This document shows, in pieces, positions 45,611 to 55,822 of a stretch of DNA of 64,000 nucleotides. The translations under genes and the position numbers were made by a program. This DNA is from Acinetobacter albensis (GTDB lineage Bacteria; Pseudomonadota; Gammaproteobacteria; Pseudomonadales; Moraxellaceae). Numbering within the stretch: the stretch's first letter is position 1; the number at the start of each line of letters is the position of its first letter. The stretch covers positions 1-64,000 of the forward strand of contig NZ_FMBK01000012.1 of the NCBI RefSeq assembly GCF_900095025.1. The letters are read 5' to 3'. The notes beneath the pieces were generated by a model, which did not search any database, was not told the origin of the DNA, and saw only the letters and a program-made list of their open reading frames with translations.

Positions 45611-47046
45611 TTGCCTTCCTCCTGATGGTTGTCACTTGGTTTAGCATCAAGATCCTCATCGGTGCTGCCCAATGGTCTTTTTGAAGCTTGAATGACCTCT
45701 TCATCACTATGCGGCACTGAATAAATAAACTCTGGACCTTTATGCATGAGTTTCAGCATGTAATAAATGCCAATCCCAAAAACCACACAATACACCACAA
45801 CAAAAATGATGAGCGTTAGTCCGACTTGTTCCGCAGATACAGGAGACAATGCATCTTTGGTACGCAGCACGCCATAAACCACCCAAGGCTGACGTCCGAC
45901 TTCAGTGGTAAACCAGCCTGCAAGTAAAGCAATAAATCCAGATGGCCCCATCACAAAAGCAAAACGATGTAGCCATTTATTTTCAAATAGCTTGTTATTT
46001 TTACGTAAAACCAATGCCATCAATGCCAGTAAAAGCATGAGCATTCCCATGGCCACCATTATACGAAAACTCCAAAACACAATCAGTGAATTGGGGCGGT
46101 CTTCTGGTGCGAACTCTTTTAATCCTGTGACCTTACCGTCCAAGGTATGCGTCATAATCAAACTGCCTAAATTGGGAATACCCACGGCATACTTTGTTTC
46201 TTCTGCTTGCATATCTGGAATACCAAACAAATAAAGGGGCATTCCTTCATCATGGTTGGTTTCCCAATGTCCTTCGATTGCTGCAAGCTTTGCTGGTTGA
46301 TGCTCTAAAGTATTTAAACCGTGCATATCACCAATAAAAATTTGTAACGGTGCCAGCACTAAGATCATCCATAAGGCCATGGAAAATGATGTTTTGACCA
46401 AGGCATCACGGCGACCTTTTAGTAAATGCCAAGCTGCGGTTGAAGCCACCAACAAAGCAGACACCAAAAATGCTGCAGCTGCCATATGTGCCAAGCGATA
46501 AGGAAAAGATGGATTAAAAACTATCGCAAACCAATCTTGTGGAACGATAATGCCATTTTCAATACTAAACCCTTGCGGTGTCTGCATCCAACTATTTGAG
46601 GATAGAATCCAAAACATTGAAATACAGGTTCCTACGGCAACCATTAAGGTGGCAAAAAAGTGTGCTCTTGGGCCAACACGTCCCCAACCAAACAGCATGA
46701 TGCCCAAAAAACCCGCTTCTAAGAAAAATGCACTGAGCACTTCATAAGCGAGCAGTGGTCCAGTCACACTACCCGCTATGCGTGAAAATTCGCTCCAGTT
46801 TGTACCAAATTGATAACTCATCACCACACCAGAAACAACACCCATTCCGAAAGCAATGGCAAATATTTTGACCCAAAACTTAAACAAATCACGGTATACA
46901 GGGTTTTGAGTTCTTAGCCAGCGCCATTCTAAAACGGCGAGAAAACTGGCTAAACCAATGGAAATTGCAGGAAATATAATATGAAAAGAGACGGTAAAAG
47001 CGAATTGTATGCGCGCTAACTCAAGTGCGGTTAAACCTAAATTCAT
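45607..47046 (-). CDS. cydA: Cytochrome bd-type quinol oxidase subunit I
   Basis: A 479-residue subunit carrying the hemes and the quinol site. Conserved segments are LARIQFAFTVSFHIIFPAIS (heme-ligand His), GVVSGVVMSYQFGTNW, and GWFTTEVGRQPWVVYGVLRT. It is shorter than Escherichia coli CydA (522), fitting a short Q-loop CIO-like enzyme. ATG 47046 is preceded by AAGGTG; the frame is open to 47091. Reduces oxygen to water with ubiquinol and gives respiration at low oxygen or with cyanide or NO stress. Confidence 0.93.
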   Translation of the reverse strand: MNLGLTALELARIQFAFTVSFHIIFPAISIGLASFLAVLEWRWLRTQNPVYRDLFKFWVKIFAIAFGMGVVSGVVMSYQFGTNWSEFSRIAGSVTGPLLAYEVLSAFFLEAGFLGIMLFGWGRVGPRAHFFATLMVAVGTCISMFWILSSNSWMQTPQGFSIENGIIVPQDWFAIVFNPSFPYRLAHMAAAAFLVSALLVASTAAWHLLKGRRDALVKTSFSMALWMILVLAPLQIFIGDMHGLNTLEHQPAKLAAIEGHWETNHDEGMPLYLFGIPDMQAEETKYAVGIPNLGSLIMTHTLDGKVTGLKEFAPEDRPNSLIVFWSFRIMVAMGMLMLLLALMALVLRKNNKLFENKWLHRFAFVMGPSGFIALLAGWFTTEVGRQPWVVYGVLRTKDALSPVSAEQVGLTLIIFVVVYCVVFGIGIYYMLKLMHKGPEFIYSVPHSDEEVIQASKRPLGSTDEDLDAKPSDNHQEEGK

Positions 47047-47312
47047 AGCATCACCTTTTTTAATTCGATTGAAGCGTGATTCGGTACGCAATCTGCATAT
47101 CGCGCTATCTTGTTGTTTTGATAAAAATCAGCATACGCCCAAAGTTTAAGTAAAGTATGTTGGCTTATTATTTCGCCCCACTTCAAATCACTCAAAATTT
47201 GCTTACAACTGCTCCATTTCCCAAGAAAATGGAAAATAAAAAAAGTATTCATAAATGTTCTCTATAAAATAGTGGATTAATTTCATTTAAAACCATGAAA
47301 TATCTGTTTTTT

Positions 47313-47756
47313 TTATAGAGAGAAAGGTGGCGCTCGTCCTTGTGGCATCAAAAATAAACGCTGTAATTCGAAATAAACGTGCTTATACAATCTGACGAAT
47401 ATCGAAAAACGAACATGTATCCGATCAATCACTTCTTGAATGCCAAAATCTGGAGGCATGACAATATCGCCATAGACCTTACAGTATTGGCATTGATGAT
47501 TATGCATATCATGCACATGTTGATGATGATAGGAAAAATAATCTTTTAAAACCGTTAGGTCTAAAGAAGGACGATCTGAGTCAGCGTGATGATGTACAGA
47601 ATGCGTATCGTGAGAAGAAGATGTTAGTAAATTATGCGTCATTGACAAACAGACCGGAGCAATATGAAATTTTTCCGGTAACAAAGGCTGTAAATAGACT
47701 GCGATCTGTAAAAGTACAGCTATACAAGCAAGTAATAACCCACTACGTAGCAACAT
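47313..47756 (-). CDS. DUF2946-like His-rich membrane protein
   Basis: A 147-residue protein with an N-terminal hydrophobic segment (LLLACIAVLLQIAVYL). A middle region rich in His (HDTHSVHHHADSD and YHHQHVHDMHNHQCQYC) precedes a CQYC motif. DUF2946 proteins have this layout and are often found near copper-related or TonB-receptor genes. Metal binding is therefore plausible; the link to the nearby oxidase (which needs heme iron, not copper) is unclear. Confidence 0.65.
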   Translation of the reverse strand: MLLRSGLLLACIAVLLQIAVYLQPLLPEKFHIAPVCLSMTHNLLTSSSHDTHSVHHHADSDRPSLDLTVLKDYFSYHHQHVHDMHNHQCQYCKVYGDIVMPPDFGIQEVIDRIHVRFSIFVRLYKHVYFELQRLFLMPQGRAPPFSL

Positions 47757-48233
47757 TCCATCTCAAAATATCAATTTGGTTGTTTGTTAAACGCATTTTC
47801 ATTCAATGATTGAATTGAAGGTGATTAAATCAGTTCAATCTTCAAGCACTATAGTTTATAACAACACAATTTGAAAGTGCTTTGAATGATGAATTAAAAT
47901 CTATTTCTAGATTTATATTTATTCAACTGTACCTTTTAATTTTTTATTTTATGTCAATCAATAGGAAATTAGACAACCACAAGAAAAACACATCGATCAA
48001 TGATTTAAATAATTGTGATTGTTTAAAATAATATTTTTACATCCTGATTTATTTTCTTATCTCTGCTGGTCATTTTCAAGAAATAATTGATCATTTCTGT
48101 TCAAATATTAAATAGAATGGATTGAAACGACAATCATTTTGGCTTTGGGCTGTATTTTTTATACTTGGACTTTTATACTTGAAATAGTCCAATATTCCTT
48201 GGAATAATCTAAATCATAAAACATTATCTAGAT
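47757..48233. other. AT-rich gap
   Basis: No gene of normal size is visible. A possible 21-codon minimal membrane ORF (TTG start at 48122, stop at 48187, reading MKRQSFWLWAVFFILGLLYL plus Lys) is the only coding-like signal. I see no promoter that I would call with confidence. Confidence 0.3.
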
Positions 48234-48260
48234 AAAAAAATCTCCCATTTTCAGGGAGAC
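48234..48260 (-). terminator. Terminator of the 163-aa gene
   Basis: On the minus strand TCTCCC and GGGAGA pair around a seven-base loop and are followed by TTTTTTT. Confidence 0.8.
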
Positions 48261-48300
48261 AGATTATTTTGTAAGTCTATTTATTGGCTGTTATAGCATG

Positions 48301-48792
48301 TTAAAACTTTGCATTTAAAACAGGATGTGAAACTTTATCTTTCCATAGATTACGTAATATCGGCAAATAGAATTTTTCACCAATTTCAACCAATTCTGCA
48401 TCAATCAAGGCATGTATTTCATGCATGAATAAATAATCCAATTCAACAGTTTTTAATTTCTGTTGAGCTTTAGCATATTCTTTACGTTTTTGTTGCGCAG
48501 TTTTTACCAGTTGATCGGCATAATCCTTATTTTTGAATTGCGACAGCGCATTTAGGCGTAACTCAATTACCCCCCAACCGCTTAACAACAATTTAAACAA
48601 TTCAAAATCAGCAGTCGTAGATTCCCACGTCATTTCATCCAGATTCTCATCATTTGGAAGTACAGGAAGAAGTAACTCCATAATGCTTGGAAATATCTTT
48701 TTAAAATTTAAAATAAATTTAACAGGATGCTCACCCGGATAATCCTTTAATTGCACCTTCTTCTGAACATCTGTTAAATAAACATATAACAT
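48301..48792 (-). CDS. Hypothetical protein, 163 aa
   Basis: ATG 48792 follows AGGAAA. The protein starts MLYVYLTDVQKKVQLKDYPG and is mostly helical, with a Lys/Gln-rich stretch near residue 100 (VKTAQQKRKEYAKAQQKLK) that may be a coiled coil. The open frame extends upstream to 48903 but that part is Phe/Cys-rich and lacks a ribosome site. I do not recognise a family. It could be a chromosomal orphan or part of the phage debris that follows. Confidence 0.6.
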   Translation of the reverse strand: MLYVYLTDVQKKVQLKDYPGEHPVKFILNFKKIFPSIMELLLPVLPNDENLDEMTWESTTADFELFKLLLSGWGVIELRLNALSQFKNKDYADQLVKTAQQKRKEYAKAQQKLKTVELDYLFMHEIHALIDAELVEIGEKFYLPILRNLWKDKVSHPVLNAKF

Positions 48793-49564
48793 TAAAAATT
48801 TTCCTAGATAGATTACTGTTTTACATAAATTTATTTTTTGTCTTGCAAAACTAATGCAAAATAAGTGCAAAACAGTAATAAAAAACGAAATGCATTTTAG
48901 CAATTATGACAATTTATTCAACGCTAAATTGAGCTTTATAAATTACACAGCTTAAAGCATGGAGCTGTCCAATAATATTCATTTCACTTTCCTTTAGATG
49001 TAAAAAACCACCCGAAGGTGGCTTCTGCTACTAGTTTCGGAATTTTTGGTTTTCTTGGAACTTTCATTCCAACCAAGTTTTCAAGAAAACCTTTTACACA
49101 CAATCTATGCAGCATCTACATCGATGGCTCGAACTAGCCTTGAACATGTGTTAAAGATATAGATGAAGCGGGTTCTTCCGCTGCTCCAAGTACAATTCGG
49201 GTAGGAGTGCCATTGTCCCACCACCGAACAGCATTGGAAATTGTATACAGCCTAGCTAATGCCCATAACTAAAATGAGCCATCTAGTTTGTACTTTTTCA
49301 GCAATAAACCCAACAATAATGCCCGATTCAGTATTTTTTTCGACATCCACCTTTTTTATCTATTTCTGGCTGATCCACCTGCATATTCATTTTATCTTCC
49401 TTAATTTTAAATACATTCTTAAGTCTAAATATAAAGACCTCTTCAAAATTTTATAAAATTATTTAATCTATCATTCAACATATGCAAAAAGCACTTGGCT
49501 AGTATTTTTTATGATGATCATCACTTCATTATTTACAGCAAAACCACCTTGTATTTTTTTTAAA
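48793..49564. other. Phage debris between two genes
   Basis: The stretch contains a hairpin (CCACC/GGTGG at 49008-49021) with the same core as the prophage terminator at 20641-20654, and a decayed minus-strand reading frame (next entry). The remainder to 49564 is AT-rich and shows no gene that I can support. Confidence 0.5.
49106..49268 (-). pseudogene. C-terminal remnant of an unknown phage-like gene
   Basis: The minus-strand frame 49268-49137 has no start codon and reads LARLYTISNAVRWWDNGTPT, then RIVLGAAEEPASSISLTHVQG before a TAG. After a frame change VRAIDVDAA and a stop follow at about 49106. The composition is that of a real protein end that has been broken by mutation. I could not name it. 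Its neighbours suggest phage origin. Confidence 0.4.
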
Positions 49565-50830
49565 TTAAAATTTAAAGGTATAGCTCGTAATAATACGGTC
49601 TTCTACAAAATCTGTTCCAGGAGTATCTCCTGCTCCATATTTAATATCAGCGCGAATATGTCTCCATTCCAGACCTAAACCTTTCAGTTTTCCTTCAGGA
49701 ATGGTGTAACTTACAATTACATTCTTTTCAGTTTCTTTATTGTCTTTAAAACCAGGACGATATATTTCGCTACCGTTCAAATAGCGCAATCCCAACTTCA
49801 GACCTGGCACACCCGCATTTTTAAAGTCATAGCTATATAACGCATGCCATGTCACTTCTTTCGCTTTATAAAATGCTAAGGTTGACCAGCTTTGCAGATA
49901 AGCTTGCGGTACATAGCCAGCCAATAATGGAAGTGCATCATCACCCATATTTTTCTGAATACCAGCCGTTAATGAACTGCCACCATTTTGGACTGTCGCC
50001 TGCAAACCGACTGACTGCGCATCAATACTGCCAAAATAAGCATCACCATCTTCTTTATAGTTAAAATAGCGAGCATCTACTTTCAACTTAGTTGCACTAA
50101 TCTGCTCTGAATAAGCAGCATTCAAATAATGCTGTTGATAAATATCTTCTAGTTGACCAAACCAATACGATCCAGAAATTTTTGGCGTGAAGTTGTAATC
50201 CAGCCCAATAAAATTTAATCCATCGCTTTCTTTATTAGCGTCTTTATTGCCACCTAGACTGATTTTTTTAAATTCATCATCATCACGTGCATTAATATGT
50301 GTAAAGCGCCCTGCCGATATTTTCAGATTTTTAATTTCCTTACTTTCAAGCATTGCACCCGCAAAGGTTGTAAGCAGTTGGCGTGAATCATCCATAAACA
50401 GCACAGGTGTTTTAGGCAATAACTCACCCACTTTCAGTTCAGTATTTTGATATTTAAGTTTTAAAGTCGCACCAATTTTTAAATAGTCACGTTCCTGACG
50501 TATTTCTGCTGGATCATATTTAAATATCGTGTCTAAACGCTCTTCATTATGATCATTCAATCTCACAGCATATTGGACACCCAAATCTAAACCAAGCTGA
50601 ATAGGCGTATCGGTATAACCCGACTCAAAACGACCACTTAAGCCTTGAGACCAACTTCCTAAATCTTGATTCGTTCCTTCAAAATCACGCTCAGCATAAA
50701 AGTTTCTTAGATAAATTGATTTTTGGCTGTCTTCGAAAAAATTGGCATAGGCTAAATTTAACCCAGCAATACTCAAAAATGAAAATAGTACTGCTTTCTG
50801 AGCAGTACGTTTTGACGATAAGTTATACAT
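49565..50830 (-). CDS. OprD family outer-membrane porin
   Basis: A 421-residue barrel protein. The signal peptide ends in AGLNLAYA. The OprD-like start FFEDSQKSIYLRNFYAERDF, the repeated aromatic beta strands and the terminal Phe of SYTFKF are typical. Proteins of this family admit small aromatic or carboxylate substrates; the location next to catM-like, catC and catA suggests an aromatic compound such as benzoate. The substrate is inferred only from neighbours. Confidence 0.85.
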   Translation of the reverse strand: MYNLSSKRTAQKAVLFSFLSIAGLNLAYANFFEDSQKSIYLRNFYAERDFEGTNQDLGSWSQGLSGRFESGYTDTPIQLGLDLGVQYAVRLNDHNEERLDTIFKYDPAEIRQERDYLKIGATLKLKYQNTELKVGELLPKTPVLFMDDSRQLLTTFAGAMLESKEIKNLKISAGRFTHINARDDDEFKKISLGGNKDANKESDGLNFIGLDYNFTPKISGSYWFGQLEDIYQQHYLNAAYSEQISATKLKVDARYFNYKEDGDAYFGSIDAQSVGLQATVQNGGSSLTAGIQKNMGDDALPLLAGYVPQAYLQSWSTLAFYKAKEVTWHALYSYDFKNAGVPGLKLGLRYLNGSEIYRPGFKDNKETEKNVIVSYTIPEGKLKGLGLEWRHIRADIKYGAGDTPGTDFVEDRIITSYTFKF

Positions 50831-51074
50831 GGAAATCCTTTCCTACATCTGTATTTTTTTCTTATCCAACATGCAAACAGCATCATCTGCCTGTCTGATT
50901 TGGATGCTGATTTAATCCAATAGAAACTTTTTAATATCCGAATTTAAAACAATTTCAGAATTAAAAGTAAAAATTAGAGCAATCTTTATTATTTGAATTA
51001 TTAATGTAATTTTCCATATATTGTTAGGTATATAATCATACCTTTTCTATCATTCTCAATTTATTGGTAGATTA

Positions 51075-52031
<957 letters not shown>

Positions 52032-52058
52032 CTAGTCATAGTATAAACAAAAAAAATA

Positions 52059-52077
52059 ATATAGTTTAAAACTATAT
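52059..52077. promoter_or_regulatory. Palindromic LysR-type operator 2
   Basis: ATATAGTTT and AAACTATAT flank a single central A, a dyad fitting the LysR T-N11-A rule. It lies about 110 bp before catC and is the best candidate for the activating site. Confidence 0.5.
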
Positions 52078-52186
52078 GTATTTTTCCATTAAAATCATGA
52101 TTTACCAGTTTATAGCAGGACTTGGTATTGAGTTAAATGAAAACAAACTTGACTACTTACATCATCAGTAATTAAAGGAACGAAAC

Positions 52187-52477
52187 ATGCTTTTCCAAAT
52201 TCGTATGGATGTCAATATTCCTTTGGATATGCCAACTGAACAAGCCAATGAAATTAAAGTAATTGAAAAAGCGTATTCACAAGATTTACAACGTCAAGGC
52301 AAATGGCGGCATATTTGGCGTATCACGGGTCAATACTCAAATATCAGTATTTTTGATGTGGAAAGTAATGAAGAACTCCACAATATTCTGCAAGGTCTTC
52401 CGCTTTATCCTTATATGAATATCGAAGTAATGCCGTTAAATCGTCATCCTTCTTCAATTCGTGAAGATGAAAGCTAA
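52187..52477 (+). CDS. catC: Muconolactone delta-isomerase
   Basis: A 96-residue enzyme converting muconolactone to 3-oxoadipate enol-lactone. It matches CatC in length and in MLFQIRMDVNIPLDMPTEQA, GKWRHIWRITGQYSNISIF and GLPLYPYMNIEVMPLNRHPS. AAAGGAA precedes the ATG. It comes directly before catA, with no catB between, so this is not the catBCIJFD layout of strain ADP1. Its product is the substrate of the enol-lactonase at 243-1019. Confidence 0.94.
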   Translation: MLFQIRMDVNIPLDMPTEQANEIKVIEKAYSQDLQRQGKWRHIWRITGQYSNISIFDVESNEELHNILQGLPLYPYMNIEVMPLNRHPSSIREDES

Positions 52478-52597
52478 TTTTTTAATTACATATCATCCAA
52501 AAAATTTGGGTGATATAAAAAGGAATGTGGACAATAAATGCTAACTAAACGCGAGCCTTTAAATCCACATCAAACTGCATACTCAAGGAGAAATAGT

Positions 52598-53518
52598 ATG
52601 AACCGTCAAGAGATTGATCAATTAGTCAAACAAATGAATGTGGATACAGCAACCGGTGAAGTCGATCCTCGTGTACAACAAGTTGTTGTGCGTTTACTTG
52701 GTGATTTTTTCCAAGCCATTCAGGATTTAGATCTGACGCAAACTGAAGTTTGGAAAGGTTTGGAATATATCGTTGATTCAAGTAAATCCAATGAATTGGG
52801 TCTTTTAGCTGCTGGTCTTGGCTTAGAACATTTCTTGGATCTTCATGCAGATGAAATGGAGTCTAAAGCAGGAATTACTGGTGGTACACCCCGTACCATC
52901 GAAGGTCCACTTTATGTTTCTGGCGCACCTGAATCAGTTGGCTTTGCACGGATGGATGACGGTTCTGAATCTGACCATGTTGATACCTTATTCATTGAAG
53001 GTGTTGTGACCGATACTGACGGTCAAATAATTTCAAATGCTAAAGTTGAAATTTGGCATGCCAACAGCTTAGGTAACTATTCATTCTTTGATAGTTCACA
53101 GTCTGAATTCAATCTACGTCGTAGTATTTTAACCGATGCGAATGGTCAATATGTGGCTCAAACAACCATGCCTGTCGGTTATGGTTGCCCTCCAGAAGGT
53201 ACAACACAAGCTTTGTTAAATAAGCTAGGTCGTCATGGTCAACGTCCTTCTCATGTGCATTATTTTGTGTCTGCACCAGGCTATCGTAAATTAACCACGC
53301 AATTCAATATTGAAGGTGATAAATACCTTTGGGATGATTTCGCATTCGCTACGCGTGAAGGTTTAATCGCATCTGTGACTGACATTACTGATTCTGCTGA
53401 ACTGGCTAAACGCGGTCAAAATAAACCCGTTAAACACATCACTTTTGATTTTAAACTTGTAAAAGATCTTGCTGCTGCACCAACATCTGAAGTTGATCGT
53501 CGTCGCGTGAGCGCTTAA
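52598..53518 (+). CDS. catA: Catechol 1,2-dioxygenase
   Basis: A 306-residue intradiol dioxygenase opening catechol to cis,cis-muconate with Fe(III). The iron ligands are expected in LGNYSFFD (Tyr), MPVGYGCPPEG (Tyr) and GQRPSHVHYFVSAPGY (two His). The helical dimer domain (residues 1-100) is present. ATG 52598 follows AAGGAGA; an upstream ATG-less extension to 52538 is not needed. It is co-transcribed with catC 120 bp upstream and is followed by a hairpin terminator. Confidence 0.95.
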   Translation: MNRQEIDQLVKQMNVDTATGEVDPRVQQVVVRLLGDFFQAIQDLDLTQTEVWKGLEYIVDSSKSNELGLLAAGLGLEHFLDLHADEMESKAGITGGTPRTIEGPLYVSGAPESVGFARMDDGSESDHVDTLFIEGVVTDTDGQIISNAKVEIWHANSLGNYSFFDSSQSEFNLRRSILTDANGQYVAQTTMPVGYGCPPEGTTQALLNKLGRHGQRPSHVHYFVSAPGYRKLTTQFNIEGDKYLWDDFAFATREGLIASVTDITDSAELAKRGQNKPVKHITFDFKLVKDLAAAPTSEVDRRRVSA

Positions 53519-53531
53519 GTCGATTATTTCC

Positions 53532-53569
53532 ACTGCAAGGCATTAATAATGTCTTGCAGCCTTTTTAGA
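53532..53569 (+). terminator. Terminator after catA
   Basis: CTGCAAG and CTTGCAG pair around about 13 bases and are followed by CCTTTTT. Confidence 0.75.
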
Positions 53570-53748
53570 TTTTAAATGGATTTATTAATGCTAAAAATTT
53601 GCTTGTTACTCATTCAAAATTTACAGCATAATAGATATAATCGCTACTTTTTCAATCGAAGTCCTCAGCCAAATTAAAGACTGCTCTATAATTATGTTTA
53701 CTGGCTTGGCTATATAGATTTTTGTGAAACCTTGGATATAGCTGACTT

Positions 53749-53925
53749 ATGTGCAGATCAAAAAGATCTTTTCACTCCTGTGGCAGCTGCATAATTTATG
53801 GTAAATCAAATTCAAAAAGCAAGATACTTGAAATTGATCCCTCACATATTTCAGATAGACAATGCTTAGAAGGTGTTGCTCAAGCTTTAAGTAGCACTTC
53901 TATTAATCTTGAGTTACCGCTTTAG
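53749..53925 (+). pseudogene. Possible gene remnant, 58 codons
   Basis: The frame from ATG 53749 encodes SKSKILEIDPSHISDRQCLE and ends SSTSINLELPL. It reads like the end of a real protein, but no ribosome site precedes the ATG. A second open stretch in another frame (CETLDIADLCADQKDLFTPV, 53722-53792) runs into it. I think this is a decayed gene. It is the only coding-like signal in the 520-bp gap after catA. Confidence 0.3.
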
Positions 53926-54042
53926 ATGTCATGTAGACACACTAAATCTTTTTATTCACATGGTCTTAATTAAAAAAGATTAAATCACGGAGTAATTTAA
54001 TCTTTTCTTTGGACAATACCATCTGCATAAAATACTACATCA

Positions 54043-54792
54043 TTAACTTTTTGCTTCATGCATTTTACGTACCATCGCATTAAAAAATTTAGTTGCAAAA
54101 CCACTTTCAGTAATCAACATTGCGGTTAAATCTGTACATTTTTGTTTTACATCTTCACTCAGCGGAAAATCTTCTCCACCCAATGCACCTGCCTGACACT
54201 GAATTTCAGCAGCACGTTGCACTGTCCACAATAAGAAAAATGCGTTTTCTATACTGCTTTCTCCTACTGCAATGCCATGATTACGCAATACTAAAATATG
54301 CTTATCTGCTAAATGCTGAATCATCCTCTGTTTTTCTTCTTGAAATAATGTGATCCCTTCAAAAGCATGATAAGCCACGCGCCCATATAATTGTGCACCA
54401 TAAAAGCTATCATAAGAAAAACCATTTTTTTTCTGTACCACAGCACTAATTGGGGTGGTATGGGTATGAATCAAACACCGGATATCATGTCTAGCACCAT
54501 GAACGGCACTGTGTAAAGCAAAACCTGCAGGGTTGGCATCATATTCAGAAGGTTCTACTTTGTTTCCTTCTAAATCAACTTTCAGTAAATTTTCTGGCGT
54601 TACTTCGCTATAATTTAAGCCGAAAGGATTGACCAAGTAATAATTTTCATCACCAAGTAATCGCGCTGAAATATGATTAAAAATGGTTTCTGTCCAACCA
54701 AAATAATCAATTAAGTGGTAGCAATCTGCTAACTTTACTCTTAATTCCCATTCTTGCTGACTCATATTTAAGGGTTGAATGCTCGCGTTCAT
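54043..54792 (-). CDS. Class II aldolase/adducin family protein
   Basis: A 249-residue protein with the zinc-binding His residues of class II aldolases: FNHISARLLGDENYYLVNPF, CLIHTHTTPISAV and ILVLRNHGIAVGES. Members include fuculose-phosphate aldolase and decarboxylases of small hydroxy-keto acids. It is the last gene of the minus-strand transporter operon. The substrate cannot be assigned. Confidence 0.85.
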   Translation of the reverse strand: MNASIQPLNMSQQEWELRVKLADCYHLIDYFGWTETIFNHISARLLGDENYYLVNPFGLNYSEVTPENLLKVDLEGNKVEPSEYDANPAGFALHSAVHGARHDIRCLIHTHTTPISAVVQKKNGFSYDSFYGAQLYGRVAYHAFEGITLFQEEKQRMIQHLADKHILVLRNHGIAVGESSIENAFFLLWTVQRAAEIQCQAGALGGEDFPLSEDVKQKCTDLTAMLITESGFATKFFNAMVRKMHEAKS

Positions 54793-54804
54793 AAAAATCC
54801 TTTT

Positions 54805-55797
54805 TTAATGCTTCAGTGATTGTTCACTCAAATATCCCGTTAGATTGCAGATATGTTTTGTAACGGGCATAGGACAATTAAAATGATCCGCCAATTCAAA
54901 AACAGCTTCTGCAATTCCAGCCATTTCTAAGGGTTGTTTCTTTTGATAATCATGCCACATGGAGGTATGCACATTTCCCATCTCTGTACCGAGCTGTAAA
55001 AAAGTTACAGGATCAATCGCAATGCGCGCGCCATAACTGGCAGCCACCTGCCGAACCTCTTGGGTAATTTGCCACGCTATTTCATGTAATCGTGGATGCG
55101 CATAAATATCCTTTAAAGGTGCGCCTGTGACCACAGAAAGTGGGTTTGAACTTAAGTTAGCAATTACTTTAGTCCAAATTTGATCTCGGATTTGATCGGT
55201 AATTCTTAATTCAATCCCTGTATCTGTAAAAAGCGTTTGAATGGCTTCTAAGCGTTCCGTAACTTGGTTAGTTGGCTCTCCCAAAATCAGGACATATGGG
55301 TTATCTGACTCGACCTTACCATATGACTTCAATTTTGCGGTGATAAACACTACCGAACCAATTAAGTGCGCTAAAGGAAAATGCTGCATCAATTGTTTAT
55401 TTTCATCTAAACATTTAATGGTTTGAACATCTTTATTATTCTTACCATCATAAAAATACCAAAATGGCAGACCATTCATCAGTGGAATAACCACAGTTTC
55501 AGCATGTACAGCCTCTTGAATAGAAGCTGACACCTGATGAAGCGCATTCGATTTGGTAGCAATAAAAATAATATCTTGTGGCTCAAGTTCTGCGATGTCT
55601 TGCACAACCCGATATGGCATCAATTGATATTCACCTGTTAAATCTTTTAAATGAATCCCATCAGTAGATAACACCTGAAAATTATCACCACGCGCAATTA
55701 AACTCACCCGTTCACAGCCCGCTAAAATTAGACGTGCTGCTAGCGTACAGCCAATTGCACCAGCGCCTAAAATAGAAATTTTGGTCTCTTTTTTCAT
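54805..55797 (-). CDS. 2-dehydropantoate 2-reductase family protein
   Basis: A 330-residue NAD(P)-binding reductase with ISILGAGAIGCTLAARLILA at the start and the family-typical IWTKVIANLSSNPLSVVTGA in the C-terminal domain. The family includes PanE and many reductases of other 2-keto acids. Because it lies in an uptake operon with an aldolase-like gene, a catabolic 2-keto-acid reductase or dehydrogenase is more likely than pantothenate synthesis. This is inference. Confidence 0.83.
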   Translation of the reverse strand: MKKETKISILGAGAIGCTLAARLILAGCERVSLIARGDNFQVLSTDGIHLKDLTGEYQLMPYRVVQDIAELEPQDIIFIATKSNALHQVSASIQEAVHAETVVIPLMNGLPFWYFYDGKNNKDVQTIKCLDENKQLMQHFPLAHLIGSVVFITAKLKSYGKVESDNPYVLILGEPTNQVTERLEAIQTLFTDTGIELRITDQIRDQIWTKVIANLSSNPLSVVTGAPLKDIYAHPRLHEIAWQITQEVRQVAASYGARIAIDPVTFLQLGTEMGNVHTSMWHDYQKKQPLEMAGIAEAVFELADHFNCPMPVTKHICNLTGYLSEQSLKH

Positions 55798-55822
55798 AAG
55801 GCGCTCCAGCTTAAAAGGAAAA

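Noticed and set aside
49259..49456. 65-codon plus-strand ORF
   Set aside because: It runs antisense to the phage-like remnant and through AT-rich DNA; Phe/Ile/His-rich composition without a ribosome site suggests chance.
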